From Actinomyces gaoshouyii (GTDB taxonomy: Bacteria > Actinomycetota > Actinomycetes > Actinomycetales > Actinomycetaceae), in NCBI RefSeq assembly GCF_002072175.1, contig NZ_MVIV01000002.1, positions 62,001-126,000 of the forward strand: a stretch of 64,000 nt of DNA. The letters run 5' to 3'. The notes under the pieces were generated by a model that made no database searches, had not been told where the DNA came from, and was given only the letters and a program-made list of their open reading frames with translations. Below are positions 43,168-51,761 of this stretch, piece after piece; within the stretch, counting starts at the first letter, position 1; each line of letters opens with the position of its first letter. A program made the position numbers and the translations under genes.

Positions 43168-43998
43168 TCATCCGGGGCCATCCAACGCACCTCCCCCTGA
43201 CCGCTCGGGAGCCGTGACGACGCCGACCATCGACGGGCGCTCCACGAGATCGACGACCATCGCCGTGGCGTTGTCATGCCCGCCGTTCTCCAACGCGGCG
43301 GCGACGAGGGCCTCGGCGGTGCGCTGCGGGGTGAGGCCGGCGCCCAGGATGAGGGCGAGCTCGTCGTCGTCGAGCTCATCGCTCAAACCATCGGAGCACA
43401 CGAGGAAGCGCTCGCCCCCCGTGGCGGGCAAGAGGCGCGCGCTCGGGGTGAAGGGGCCCGCCAGTCCCCCGCCCAGGGCGCGGGTGACAATGTTCTTGCG
43501 GAAGTCGTCGCGGGCCTCGGCCCGACTGAGCTCACCGGACTCGATGAGCTCCTGGACCTTGGAGTGATCGGTGGTGACCTGGTGGAGCTCGCCATCGCGC
43601 AGGAGGTAGACGCGCGCGTCACCCAGGTTGAAGACCAGCCAGGCGGGGATGCCGTCGAGGTGGAGCAGGGCGATGCCGGCGATAGTCGCGCCGGGCCGGT
43701 GCGAACCGGAGGAGGGCAGCGCGTCGACCTCCTCCCCGGCCTCCTCGATCGCCTCGATGACCTGGGCGGCGTCGCTGATGACGCTCCCGGCCAGGGCGGA
43801 GATCCTCTCCAGGGCGGTGCGGGCGGCCAGGCGCCCGGAGGAGTGCCCTCCCATGCCGTCGACGACGACGTACACGGGCTCCAGGGCCAGGTAGCCATCC
43901 TCATTGGCGGTGCGCATGCGACCGACATCGGTGGCGGCACCGACGATGGGGGCCTGGGACGCGGACGCGTCGGCGACCGGCTCAGTGGTCTCGCTCAT
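43168..43998 (-). CDS. PP2C-family Ser/Thr protein phosphatase
   Basis: 276 residues. Metal-binding motifs are in place: NEDGYLALEP, VVDGMGGHSSG near residue 50, CSDGLSDELDDDEL near residue 197, and GGHDNATAMVVDL near residue 240. It is soluble, lacking the C-terminal helix of PstP. The ATG at 43998 has a GGAGGG site about 10 nt upstream. It is followed after 143 bases by the FHA gene. It reverses Ser/Thr kinase action; the kinase must be encoded elsewhere. Confidence 0.93.
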   Translation of the reverse strand: MSETTEPVADASASQAPIVGAATDVGRMRTANEDGYLALEPVYVVVDGMGGHSSGRLAARTALERISALAGSVISDAAQVIEAIEEAGEEVDALPSSGSHRPGATIAGIALLHLDGIPAWLVFNLGDARVYLLRDGELHQVTTDHSKVQELIESGELSRAEARDDFRKNIVTRALGGGLAGPFTPSARLLPATGGERFLVCSDGLSDELDDDELALILGAGLTPQRTAEALVAAALENGGHDNATAMVVDLVERPSMVGVVTAPERSGGGALDGPG

Positions 43999-44180
43999 CG
44001 GTTGGTCCCGCCCTCCTTGTTGCCGCATTGGGGGTGACCATACCGTTCCTTCCGCCTCCCTATGGTCATCAGGGCTCCCTCAGGTAGGCTCGCAGCCGCT
44101 AGTGCCCCCCCCGGCACTCCGGGACCCTCGCCTCCTCCCCCCGGCGCATCCCGGCCCCCGATCGCCGCTGAAGGACCGTC

Positions 44181-45236
44181 ATGTCTCAAGCTCAGGACGA
44201 GCTCATCGCACGCGCTCAGGACCCCACGACCCCCTGGGCGGAGCTGCACGAGCTCGCTCAGAACTACCCGGGACTGCGCCCGTACGTCGCGCGCAATCCG
44301 AATACCTACCCGGACCTGCTGAGCTGGTTGGGGTCCCTGGGGGACGCCGCCGTCGACGCCGCGCTGGCGTCCCGCCCCGATGCGATCAGTCCCATCAGCC
44401 CGATCGATCCCGCCGCCATGAGCGGCCCCAGCACGAGAACCATGCCCGGCGCGATCTCGGTCCCGCCCGCGACCCAGGGCGCGTCGGTGCAGCCGATGGA
44501 CCCCGCATGGGCCGCGCAGCAGGCCGGTCCCCAGGCGTTCCAGCCCGCCTACCAGCCGGGCGCCTACGCGGCGGGCCAGCAGCCCTACGCGCAGGGCTAC
44601 GACCAGCAGCCGCTCCTTCCCGGAGTCGGCGAGCCCGTGCCTCCGAAGAAGGAGAGCCATCAGCGCTCCAACCTGTTCCTGTGGTTCCTGGCCCTGGTGG
44701 TCCTGTCCCTCGTCGGGGGGATCGTCTTCTGGGTCCTCGCCGAGGACGACGACGCCACCAAGGCCAGCCGGGCGAGCACGGACCAGACGAGCCAGGCCTC
44801 CTCCCCCGCCCAGGGCGGCGAGGCGCCGGCCCCCTCGGCCAGCGCCTCGCCCAGCGCCTCGGCGAGCCCGACGGGCAAGAAGGCCTTCCCGGCGCCGTCG
44901 GACGCCGCCGAGCTCGGGGCCTTCACAGCGCCGTCGGGCAATATCTCCTGCACGCTGACCGACTCGGGCGCAACCTGCATCATCAAGGAGCACTCCTTCT
45001 CCCGGGACGGTTGCACATCCTCTCCCTACGAGGCCACCGTCGGCGACGGCGAGGCCACCGGCAAGTGCGCGACCTCCTTCTCCAGCGGGGGCGTCACGCT
45101 CAACTACGGCGCCTCGGCGAAGCACGGCGACTACGCCTGCACCTCCTCGCAGTCCGGGATCTCCTGCTGGAGCCAGGTGACCGGCAAGGGCTTCACGCTC
45201 TCGCGCGAGAGTGTCCAGAGCACCTCGAAGAACTGA
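44181..45236 (+). CDS. Membrane protein with N-terminal LRV-like domain and extracellular Cys domain
   Basis: 351 residues. Residues 1-65 resemble the variant leucine-rich repeat unit of actinobacterial proteins (ARAQDPTTPWAELHELAQ, LRPYVARNPNTYPDLLSWL). A Gln/Pro/Ala/Tyr-rich linker runs to about 158, and one helix lies at about 161-183. A Ser/Ala/Pro stalk leads to a C-terminal domain with five Cys (AFTAPSGNISCTL, CIIKEHSF, GCTSSPYEA, CATSFSS, SGISCWSQ) like DUF6636-type modules. So it reads from cytoplasm to outside. A GAAGGACC ribosome site precedes the ATG. It is divergent from the PP2C gene, and a ligand-sensing role is a guess. Confidence 0.72.
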   Translation: MSQAQDELIARAQDPTTPWAELHELAQNYPGLRPYVARNPNTYPDLLSWLGSLGDAAVDAALASRPDAISPISPIDPAAMSGPSTRTMPGAISVPPATQGASVQPMDPAWAAQQAGPQAFQPAYQPGAYAAGQQPYAQGYDQQPLLPGVGEPVPPKKESHQRSNLFLWFLALVVLSLVGGIVFWVLAEDDDATKASRASTDQTSQASSPAQGGEAPAPSASASPSASASPTGKKAFPAPSDAAELGAFTAPSGNISCTLTDSGATCIIKEHSFSRDGCTSSPYEATVGDGEATGKCATSFSSGGVTLNYGASAKHGDYACTSSQSGISCWSQVTGKGFTLSRESVQSTSKN

Positions 45237-45278
45237 GCCCGCGCGGCGCCGCCGGGGCTCGCGAGGCGCGCCCGCGTC

Positions 45279-45284
45279 TACCAT
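45279..45284 (+). promoter_or_regulatory. -10 box of a leaderless MFS promoter
   Basis: TACCAT followed by exactly 6 nt and the ATG at 45291. Confidence 0.6.
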
Positions 45285-45290
45285 CCACGC

Positions 45291-46556
45291 ATGCCGTCCT
45301 ACCGTCGAATCCTGCGCGAGCCCGGCGCCCTGCGCTTCTCCAGCGCCGCGCTCATCGCCCGGTTCCCCATGTCGATGCTGGGGGTCTCCCTCATCCTCAC
45401 CGTCCAGGCGGTTTACGGCTCCTACTCGGCGGCCGGCGCGGTCAGCGCGGCCTTCGTCGTCGCCTCGGCGATCGGCTCGCCGGTCCTGGCACGCCAGGTC
45501 GACGCCCGGGGCCAGGGCGCCGTCATGCGCCCGGCGCTGGCGGTCTCCGCGAGCGCGCTGGCGGCGCTCATCGCCTGCCTGTCGATGCGCGCCCCACTGC
45601 CCGTGGTCCTCGCCCTGGCGGCGGTGGCGGGCGCCTTCACCGGGTCGATGGGCTCACTGGCCCGCTCGAGGTGGACTGTCGTGCTGTCAACCCCGCAGGA
45701 CCTCCACGCGGCCTTCTCCCTCGAGGCGGCACTCGATGAGGTCGCCTTCGTCATCGGCCCGCCGCTGGCCACTGCCCTGAGCACCGCACCGGCACTGCCC
45801 ACCGCCTCGGGCGTCATCGTCTGCACCCTGCTGCAGACCGGTGGTGGGGCCTGGTTGCTGTCCCAGAGGGCCACGGAGCCCCCGGCGCATCCCCGCCCCC
45901 GGCGCGGGCCGGGCAAGGACCGCGAGAGCGGCGCAGCCCCATCGAGCGCGGGCGCCTCCCGGGCCCCGGTGCTGCGGCACGGGGCGGTCCTCGCGGTGAT
46001 CGCCGTGTTCATGCTCACAGGCGGGCTGTTCGGGGCGAATGACGTCGCCGCCGTCGCCGTCGCCGAGGAACTCGGGCACCCCTCCGCGGCGGGCCTCGTG
46101 CTCGCCGCCTGGTCGGTGGGCTCTCTCAGCGCGGCGCTCGTCTTCGGGGCGCGCACCTGGGGGTGGCCGCTGTGGAAGCAGCTCCTGGCCGGCGTCACCG
46201 GGCTGGCCGTCGGATGCTCGGCCCTGCCGATGATGCCGGGCCTGGTGTCGATCGCCGTCGTCATGGCGCTCACCGGAATGGCGATCGCCCCCACGGTGAC
46301 GATCGGCAACAACATCGTTCAGGTGACGGTGGCCCCCTCGCGACTCACCGAGGGCCTGGCCTGGATCGGCACCGCGCTCAACATGGGGGTCTCCCTGGGC
46401 TCGCTCGTGGCGGGCTACGCGATCGACCGCACCGGCTCCCATGGCGGGTATCTCCTCGTGGCGGGCTTCGCCTGGATGGGAGTCCTCGCTACCATCGTCG
46501 CCCTGCCGACGCTGCGATCAGCCAAGGTGAGAACCGATTTGGAGAAGCCCGCATGA
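45291..46556 (+). CDS. Major facilitator superfamily transporter
   Basis: 421 residues with about 12 hydrophobic helices and a basic Pro/Arg loop in the middle (about 200-226). The SPVLARQVDARGQ loop after helix 2 corresponds to the MFS motif A region. A drug or sugar efflux role is common for this type, but the substrate is not readable. The ATG follows TACCAT by 6 nt. The next gene starts inside its stop codon (ATGA), so the two form an operon. Confidence 0.88.
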   Translation: MPSYRRILREPGALRFSSAALIARFPMSMLGVSLILTVQAVYGSYSAAGAVSAAFVVASAIGSPVLARQVDARGQGAVMRPALAVSASALAALIACLSMRAPLPVVLALAAVAGAFTGSMGSLARSRWTVVLSTPQDLHAAFSLEAALDEVAFVIGPPLATALSTAPALPTASGVIVCTLLQTGGGAWLLSQRATEPPAHPRPRRGPGKDRESGAAPSSAGASRAPVLRHGAVLAVIAVFMLTGGLFGANDVAAVAVAEELGHPSAAGLVLAAWSVGSLSAALVFGARTWGWPLWKQLLAGVTGLAVGCSALPMMPGLVSIAVVMALTGMAIAPTVTIGNNIVQVTVAPSRLTEGLAWIGTALNMGVSLGSLVAGYAIDRTGSHGGYLLVAGFAWMGVLATIVALPTLRSAKVRTDLEKPA

Positions 46557-47827
46557 CATCAGCCCCTGACAGCGCCCCGACACGGCGAACCGCGCACGAG
46601 CGCGCGCTGGAGACCGCCCTCGGCTCACCCGCCCTCCTCATCCTGGGCTGCGCGGGCCTACTGCTCACCCCCGTCCACCAGCTGTGGGACAACCTGGTGC
46701 CCTCCTTCAAGCTCGACGCGTGGATCTACTACCACGCCGTGGCGCAGTGGCATGCCGGAGGCTCCCTCTACGACTGGTACGCGAACCCCGGGCAGAGGAC
46801 ATGGCCCTTCACCTACCCGCCCTTCGCGGCCTGGGTCTTCACGCCCCTGCTGCTCATCACTGATCGCGCCGCGCAGATCCTGCTCACAGCGCTCACGCCC
46901 TGGGCGGCGGCTGTCACCGGCTGGGCGAGCCTGCGCTGCCTGGGAGCGCGCGGGAGGGCGGCCCTCACCGGCGGGGTGTGGCTCGCGCTGGCAGGCTGCC
47001 TGGTGGCCGAACCACTGGACAAAACCATGGAGTACGGGCAGATCAACGCGATCCTCATGATGCTCGTCGCGCTCGATCTGCTCGTGATGCCCGCCGGCTC
47101 GCGCTGGCGAGGGGTGGGCAGCGCCGTGGCCGCGGCCATCAAGCTCACCCCCGCGATCGCAATCCTCGTCTTCCTCGTGCGCCGCGAGTGGCGGGCGGCG
47201 ACGACGATGGTCGCCACTGCCGCCGGGCTGACTGCGGCGGCGTGGGTGGCCTCGCCCCGGGAGTCGGCGCGCTTCTTCGGCCAGGCGATGCTCGACCCCT
47301 CGCGAGCGGGGCTCCCCGACTACTCGGGCAATCAGAGCCTGCGCGGGCTCGTGGCCCGGACCCTGCCGGAGGGGATGTGGGGCCCGGCGTGGGCGGGGCT
47401 CGCGCTCCTGGTGGTGATCGGCGCCGTGCTCCTGACCAGGATCCTGGGACGGGGCGCCTCCGCCTCGGACGGCCTGATCCTGCTGCTCCAGGCCGACGTG
47501 GCGATGACCTGCGGGCTGCTCATCTCCCCCATCAGCTGGTCGCACCACTGGGTGTGGTGCCTGCCGCTGCTCATGGGACTCGGCGTCGCCTCCTGGCGCT
47601 GGTGCTCGCCCGCCCTCATGACGGTGGCGGCGTCCGGCGGGCTCGTCTTCGCCCTGGCCATGCAGTGGTGGTTCCCCGAGCAGAACCATGCGGAGCAGGA
47701 CTGGCCGTGGTGGGCGGGACCGCTGGGGTCCTCCTACACGCTGTGGGCGCTCGCCGCTGGGGCTGCGCTGTGGGTCTGCGCCCCGACCGGCGCCGGGACC
47801 GACCGGCATCGCCTATACGCGGCCTGA
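46553..47827 (+). CDS. GT87-like (DUF2029) polyprenyl-phosphate glycosyltransferase
   Basis: 424 residues, about ten membrane helices. The periplasmic-side motif SFKLDAWIYYHAVAQWHAGGSLYDWY, with the conserved Asp-x-x-x-Tyr, and FTYPPFAAWVFTPL are typical of the GT-C mannosyltransferases of family GT87. Those use polyprenyl-phosphate mannose in lipomannan or arabinomannan synthesis. A later ISWSHHWVW segment fits. The start overlaps the MFS stop by four bases, so the long upstream open frame was rejected. Sugar specificity is inferred from the family. Confidence 0.83.
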   Translation: MTSAPDSAPTRRTAHERALETALGSPALLILGCAGLLLTPVHQLWDNLVPSFKLDAWIYYHAVAQWHAGGSLYDWYANPGQRTWPFTYPPFAAWVFTPLLLITDRAAQILLTALTPWAAAVTGWASLRCLGARGRAALTGGVWLALAGCLVAEPLDKTMEYGQINAILMMLVALDLLVMPAGSRWRGVGSAVAAAIKLTPAIAILVFLVRREWRAATTMVATAAGLTAAAWVASPRESARFFGQAMLDPSRAGLPDYSGNQSLRGLVARTLPEGMWGPAWAGLALLVVIGAVLLTRILGRGASASDGLILLLQADVAMTCGLLISPISWSHHWVWCLPLLMGLGVASWRWCSPALMTVAASGGLVFALAMQWWFPEQNHAEQDWPWWAGPLGSSYTLWALAAGAALWVCAPTGAGTDRHRLYAA

Positions 47828-47892
47828 CGACGTCGCCGTCGTCCCGCTCGCGACTCTCGGTGCGTGAGCGCGCGCCGGGGTGGCGGCACCCG

Positions 47893-47898
47893 TAAAAT
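47893..47898 (+). promoter_or_regulatory. -10 box of a leaderless App1-like promoter
   Basis: TAAAAT followed by exactly 6 nt and the GTG at 47905. Confidence 0.65.
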
Positions 47899-47904
47899 CA
47901 GCGG

Positions 47905-49035
47905 GTGCCGCTCTTCGATATCGCCCGTGCCGTGGAGGACCAGTTCCACCACGACGTCATCCCCGTGCTCAAGCGCCGCGGCTGGCGCCCACGCGTGGTC
48001 GCCTACGACGGTTACGGGACCAGCGCCGGCGAACCCGACGGCGCCGATATGGCGCGCGTGCTGGCTCGGATGGTGCTGCGGCCCGTGGACGCCCCGACCG
48101 AGGGGCCGTTGTTCCGCTCCCTGCCGGAGCGGCGCCCGGTCTCGGCGGCGGAGGTGATCGACAACGCCCGCATCTCTCTGGCGGACGCGCAGCGGGGCTG
48201 GCGCCTGTTCATCGACGCGCCGGTGCCCTTCCTCCCGGTGACGATCACGGTGGGCCGCACCCGGATCCGCACACGGGCGGATCGTGAGGGGTACATCGAC
48301 GTCGTCGTGCGCGGGCACGGGCTGAGCCCGGGATGGCATGACGCGGTGATCGACGCCGCCGGCGCGGGACGATCCAGCGCGCGCGTGCTCGTGGTGGGCC
48401 CGGAGCCGACCCTGGGGATCATCTCCGACATCGATGACACGGCGATGATCTCCCACGTGCCGCGCGTCCTCGTGGCGGCGTGGAACCAGTTGGTCAAGTA
48501 CTCCTCGGCGCGCGAGCCGGTGCCCGGGATGGCTCGGCTGTACCGGCGCGTTCAACGGGCCCATGAGGGGGCGCCGGTATTCTACGTGTCCACGGGCGCG
48601 TGGAATGTCATGCCGACGCTGCGCGCCTTCTTCGCCCGCCACGGCTTCCCCGAGGGGCCCGCGCTCATGACCGACTGGGGACCGACGAACACCGGATGGT
48701 TCCGCAGTGGCATCGAGCACAAGCGCACCGAGCTGCGCCGACTCATGATCGATCTTCCCCAGGTGCGCTGGCTGCTCGTGGGCGACGACGGCCAGCACGA
48801 CCCCCTCATCTACGGCGAGGTGGCCCGTGAGCACGCGGATCGCGTGGCCGCGGTGGCGATTCGCCGACTGAGCACCACCGAGCAGGTGCTCGCCGGGGGC
48901 ATCGCCGCTCGTCCCATGGGCATCGGGTCGGCGGCCCGCATGCTCGCGGAGGCGGATGTCCCGGTGGTCACGGGAACCAATGGCTTTGAACTGGCCTCCC
49001 GACTGCCCACTGCGATCGGTGGCGAAGGACGCTGA
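47905..49035 (+). CDS. App1-like (DUF2183) phosphatase
   Basis: 376 residues. The catalytic HAD-type motif is GIISDIDDTAMIS (D-x-D-x-T) near residue 171, with FYVSTGAWNVMP near residue 228 and VGDDGQHDPLIY near residue 293. These match the DUF2183/App1 phosphatidate phosphatase domain. The N-terminal 150 residues are a beta-rich region typical of bacterial members. No membrane helix is seen. GTG 47905 lies 6 nt after TAAAAT. A hairpin follows 50 bases after the stop. Confidence 0.88.
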   Translation: MPLFDIARAVEDQFHHDVIPVLKRRGWRPRVVAYDGYGTSAGEPDGADMARVLARMVLRPVDAPTEGPLFRSLPERRPVSAAEVIDNARISLADAQRGWRLFIDAPVPFLPVTITVGRTRIRTRADREGYIDVVVRGHGLSPGWHDAVIDAAGAGRSSARVLVVGPEPTLGIISDIDDTAMISHVPRVLVAAWNQLVKYSSAREPVPGMARLYRRVQRAHEGAPVFYVSTGAWNVMPTLRAFFARHGFPEGPALMTDWGPTNTGWFRSGIEHKRTELRRLMIDLPQVRWLLVGDDGQHDPLIYGEVAREHADRVAAVAIRRLSTTEQVLAGGIAARPMGIGSAARMLAEADVPVVTGTNGFELASRLPTAIGGEGR

Positions 49036-49083
49036 AGAGCGAGGACGACCGGCCTGGTGCACCCAAAGTGATGACCAACGTCA

Positions 49084-49112
49084 CGCTGGGACCGAGGATT
49101 GAGGTCCCAGCG
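49084..49112 (+). terminator. Hairpin after the App1-like gene
   Basis: CGCTGGGACC and GGTCCCAGCG form a perfect 10-bp stem with a 9-nt loop. No T-run follows. The rest of 49036-49236 shows nothing else. Confidence 0.6.
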
Positions 49113-49236
49113 CCGGGCCTGCGATCCGCCCCCGAGAGGAAGCTCGGCCGCGCCTCGCCCAGGAGTCGTCGGACGGCTAGGCTGGGCATCGCGGTCCCGG
49201 CACGACGGGCCCGCCGCACGCATCTAGGAGGCACGC

Positions 49237-49551
49237 ATGAGCAAGCTCCCCTTCGTCCTCGGCCTCGGCGCCGGGTACGTCCTGGGCACACGGGCGGGCC
49301 GCGCCCAGTACGAGCGCATCAAGGCGACCGCCCGGGGCGTCGCCGAGCAGCCCTTCGTCCGCACGAGGGTCGACGCCGCCCAGACGCGGGTCGCCCAGGC
49401 CGTGCGCCAGCAGGGCGAGGCCGTCACCGACAAGGTCGCTGACGCCGTCAAGGAGCGCCTCTTCGGCGCCCCCGCCTCCCCGGCCCCGGCGAGGGGCTCG
49501 GAGCCGGCCGCGGTTGCCGTCGAGGACGCCACGATCCGCCCCATCGAGTAG
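49237..49551 (+). CDS. Small YtxH-like protein
   Basis: 104 residues. A short N-terminal hydrophobic segment with a glycine pattern (FVLGLGAGYVLGTRAGRAQYER) is followed by an amphipathic helical region and an Ala/Pro-rich tail. That is the plan of YtxH-like stress or membrane-associated proteins. A GGAGG site lies 5 nt before the ATG. Function unknown. Confidence 0.75.
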   Translation: MSKLPFVLGLGAGYVLGTRAGRAQYERIKATARGVAEQPFVRTRVDAAQTRVAQAVRQQGEAVTDKVADAVKERLFGAPASPAPARGSEPAAVAVEDATIRPIE

Positions 49552-49601
49552 CGCCGCGCGTCACCCCCTTCTCGGCCCGGCTCCGGTGAGAGCCCCGGCC
49601 C

Positions 49602-50468
49602 TTAGAGGTCCTCGGGGGCGAGGGGCTTGCGGCCGCGCCGTCCTCGGGAGGACCCGCCGTCGCCCGCGCTCGCCCGCCGGGCGCCATCGCCCCTGACGCG
49701 CAGGCCCATGAGCCCGCGGCGCCATCCGATCGCGGAGCCGCTCGGGAGCGTCCACTTCGGAGGCCTCTCCCCCCGGGCGCGCCGCCGCATCTCGCGGTCC
49801 CCCACCACGGGCAACTGCCAGGAGCGCCAGTAGGCGAGCAGGCACATGCCCGCCCCCACGAGCGTGGCCGCGAGAATGCCCCAGCTCTCGTGGAAGCCGA
49901 CGCGCACCATCACCACATCGGTCAGCGCCGCCAGGAGCGCCGGGATCGCGTAGAGCTTGTTGCCGCCGAAGACCGCCGGCGTCTCCCCCACCGACACGTC
50001 GCGGATCATGGAGCCGCCCACCGCCGTCAGGCAGCCCAGGAGCAGCGCCGGCATGACGCCCAGTCCGTTCGCCAGGGCCTTGGTAGCGCCCGTGGCCGCC
50101 CACACCCCCAGGACGACGGCGTCGGCCACCACGAGGAAGCGGCGGGCCGGGCGGGAGGTGAAGGGGACAAGCCAGGCGATCATCGCACCGGCGCAGGCGG
50201 CGTAGAGGTAGTAGGGGTCCGTCAGGGCGAAGGGCGGGCCGTTCTGGATCATGACGTCGCGCAGGATGCCGCCGGCGGTCGCCGTGAGGATCGCCAGGAC
50301 CACGAAGCCCACGAGGTCGAAGTTCTTGCGGCGGGCAATGAGCGCCCCCAGGATCCCATTGAGCAGCACGCCGGACAGGTCGATGGCGCGGAAGGTGACG
50401 GGCAGGGCGCCGAGGGCCGTGATCTGCGCGGGATGAAGCGCGATGGGGAGGCAGACCGCTGACAGCAC
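49602..50468 (-). CDS. TRIC/UPF0126 (YadS-type) membrane channel protein
   Basis: 288 residues with two tandem copies of the three-helix UPF0126 unit. The paired signatures are GGILRDVMIQNGPP in the first half and GGSMIRDVSVGETPAVFGG in the second, as in TRIC cation channels and the YadS glycine-transport family. A basic C-terminal tail of about 65 residues is extra. The start is set at GTG 50468 because TATCGT then lies exactly 6 nt upstream, as at many starts here; the open frame has another GTG two codons earlier, abutting that box. Confidence 0.87.
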   Translation of the reverse strand: MLSAVCLPIALHPAQITALGALPVTFRAIDLSGVLLNGILGALIARRKNFDLVGFVVLAILTATAGGILRDVMIQNGPPFALTDPYYLYAACAGAMIAWLVPFTSRPARRFLVVADAVVLGVWAATGATKALANGLGVMPALLLGCLTAVGGSMIRDVSVGETPAVFGGNKLYAIPALLAALTDVVMVRVGFHESWGILAATLVGAGMCLLAYWRSWQLPVVGDREMRRRARGERPPKWTLPSGSAIGWRRGLMGLRVRGDGARRASAGDGGSSRGRRGRKPLAPEDL

Positions 50469-50474
50469 GGCCAC

Positions 50475-50480
50475 ACGATA
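50475..50480 (-). promoter_or_regulatory. -10 box of a leaderless TRIC-gene promoter
   Basis: TATCGT on the minus strand, exactly 6 nt from GTG 50468. Confidence 0.5.
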
Positions 50481-50649
50481 GAGGATGCGCGGCGGCGCAG
50501 GCCCGCACGCGGCGAGGACTCACCGGGCAGGCGGCGAGGTCGAGCCGCGCCCGCCCGCGCCGCCCCGCGTCCAGCAGTGCCGCCCACCGCCTCAGGCTCA
50601 CCGAAATCACCACTGGCGGGCGCAACCGGCCCGGGGGAAGATCGGGCAC

Positions 50650-51624
50650 GTGCCATCACACCCCTCCCCGCCCTCCCGGTCCTCGCCGTCGGCGCCGCGG
50701 CGCTCGGCCGCGGGCTCGCGCTACGCCCCGCCCCAAGACCTGTCCAAGTACGCGTGGCTGTCCATCGGGGCGGCCCTGGCCACTATCGCCCTGAAATCGT
50801 GGGCGGCATGGGTGACCGGCTCGGCCGGGCTCCTCTCGGACGCGGCGGAGTCTCTCATCAACCTGGTGGCGGCGGTGATGGCCTTGTGGGTCCTCAAGGT
50901 CTCGATCCGCCCAGCGGACGAGGACCACCAGTTCGGCCATTCCAAGGCGGAGTACTTCTCCGCGGTGGTCGAGGGCGTCATGATCTTCGTCGCGGCGGCC
51001 CTCATCATCGTCACGGCGACCGAGCGGATCATCCACCCGGTCATGCCCGAGAAGCTGGGACTGGGCCTGGCGGTCTCCGTGATCGCCTCGCTCATCAACG
51101 GCGGGGTCGCCTGGATCATGTACCGGACGGGGCGCGCCAAACACTCGGCCACGCTCATCGCCGACGCCAAGCACCTGTCCACCGATGTCATCACCTCCGC
51201 GGCCGTGCTCATCGGCGTGGGGGTCGTGGCGCTCACCGGCTTGCCAGTGCTCGACGCCCTCGTGGCCCTGGGGGCGGGCCTCAGCATCATGTGGACGGGC
51301 TTCACGCTCATCAACGAGTCGGTGGGCGGGCTCATGGACGCCGCCCCTGCCGCCGAGGCGATCGCCCGGGTGGAGGAGGTGCTGGGCGCCCGCCGTGAGC
51401 CCGACCGCATCGACTTCCACGCCATGCGCATCCGCGAGGCGGGCAACCGCCGCTTCATGGATCTCCACGTGCTCGTGCCCGACACCTGGACGGTCAAACA
51501 GGGGCACGACTACACCGAGGACCTCATCGACGACCTCGTCCGCTCCGATCCGGGCCTGCGGGTCTCCGCCCACCTCGAGCCGATCGGCGATCCGAAGAGC
51601 TACGAGGACCTCGACGATATCTGA
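50650..51624 (+). CDS. Cation diffusion facilitator (CDF) transporter
   Basis: 324 residues. A Ser/Pro-rich N-terminal 40 residues are followed by six helices. The metal site is LLSDAAESLIN in helix 2 (HxxxD replaced by the D-x-x-x-[SE] form) with DAKHLSTDVITS in helix 5. The YGHxK-like loop reads HQFGHSKAEYF. The C-terminal cytoplasmic domain with DFHAMRIREAGNRRFMDLHV is standard. It exports Zn, Fe, Mn or Co; which one is not decided. GTG 50650 was chosen; a GAAGAT box 7 nt upstream gives weak support. Confidence 0.9.
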   Translation: MPSHPSPPSRSSPSAPRRSAAGSRYAPPQDLSKYAWLSIGAALATIALKSWAAWVTGSAGLLSDAAESLINLVAAVMALWVLKVSIRPADEDHQFGHSKAEYFSAVVEGVMIFVAAALIIVTATERIIHPVMPEKLGLGLAVSVIASLINGGVAWIMYRTGRAKHSATLIADAKHLSTDVITSAAVLIGVGVVALTGLPVLDALVALGAGLSIMWTGFTLINESVGGLMDAAPAAEAIARVEEVLGARREPDRIDFHAMRIREAGNRRFMDLHVLVPDTWTVKQGHDYTEDLIDDLVRSDPGLRVSAHLEPIGDPKSYEDLDDI

Positions 51625-51761
51625 CCTCCCCGGACGCGCGGCCCCGAGGGCCCGGCAGGGGCGCCGATGCGGGCGGGATGGGGTGCGACCGGCCGGGCCC
51701 GGCCCTGCCCCGCCGTCGAGCCCCGTTACAGGACACCGCCCTGCGTGACAGACTCATCCCC

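Noticed and set aside
48810-49223. Small minus-strand open frame containing RRWDLNPRSQR
   Set aside because: Such strings are typical artefacts of translating structured non-coding DNA; it overlaps a hairpin and the end of the App1-like gene.
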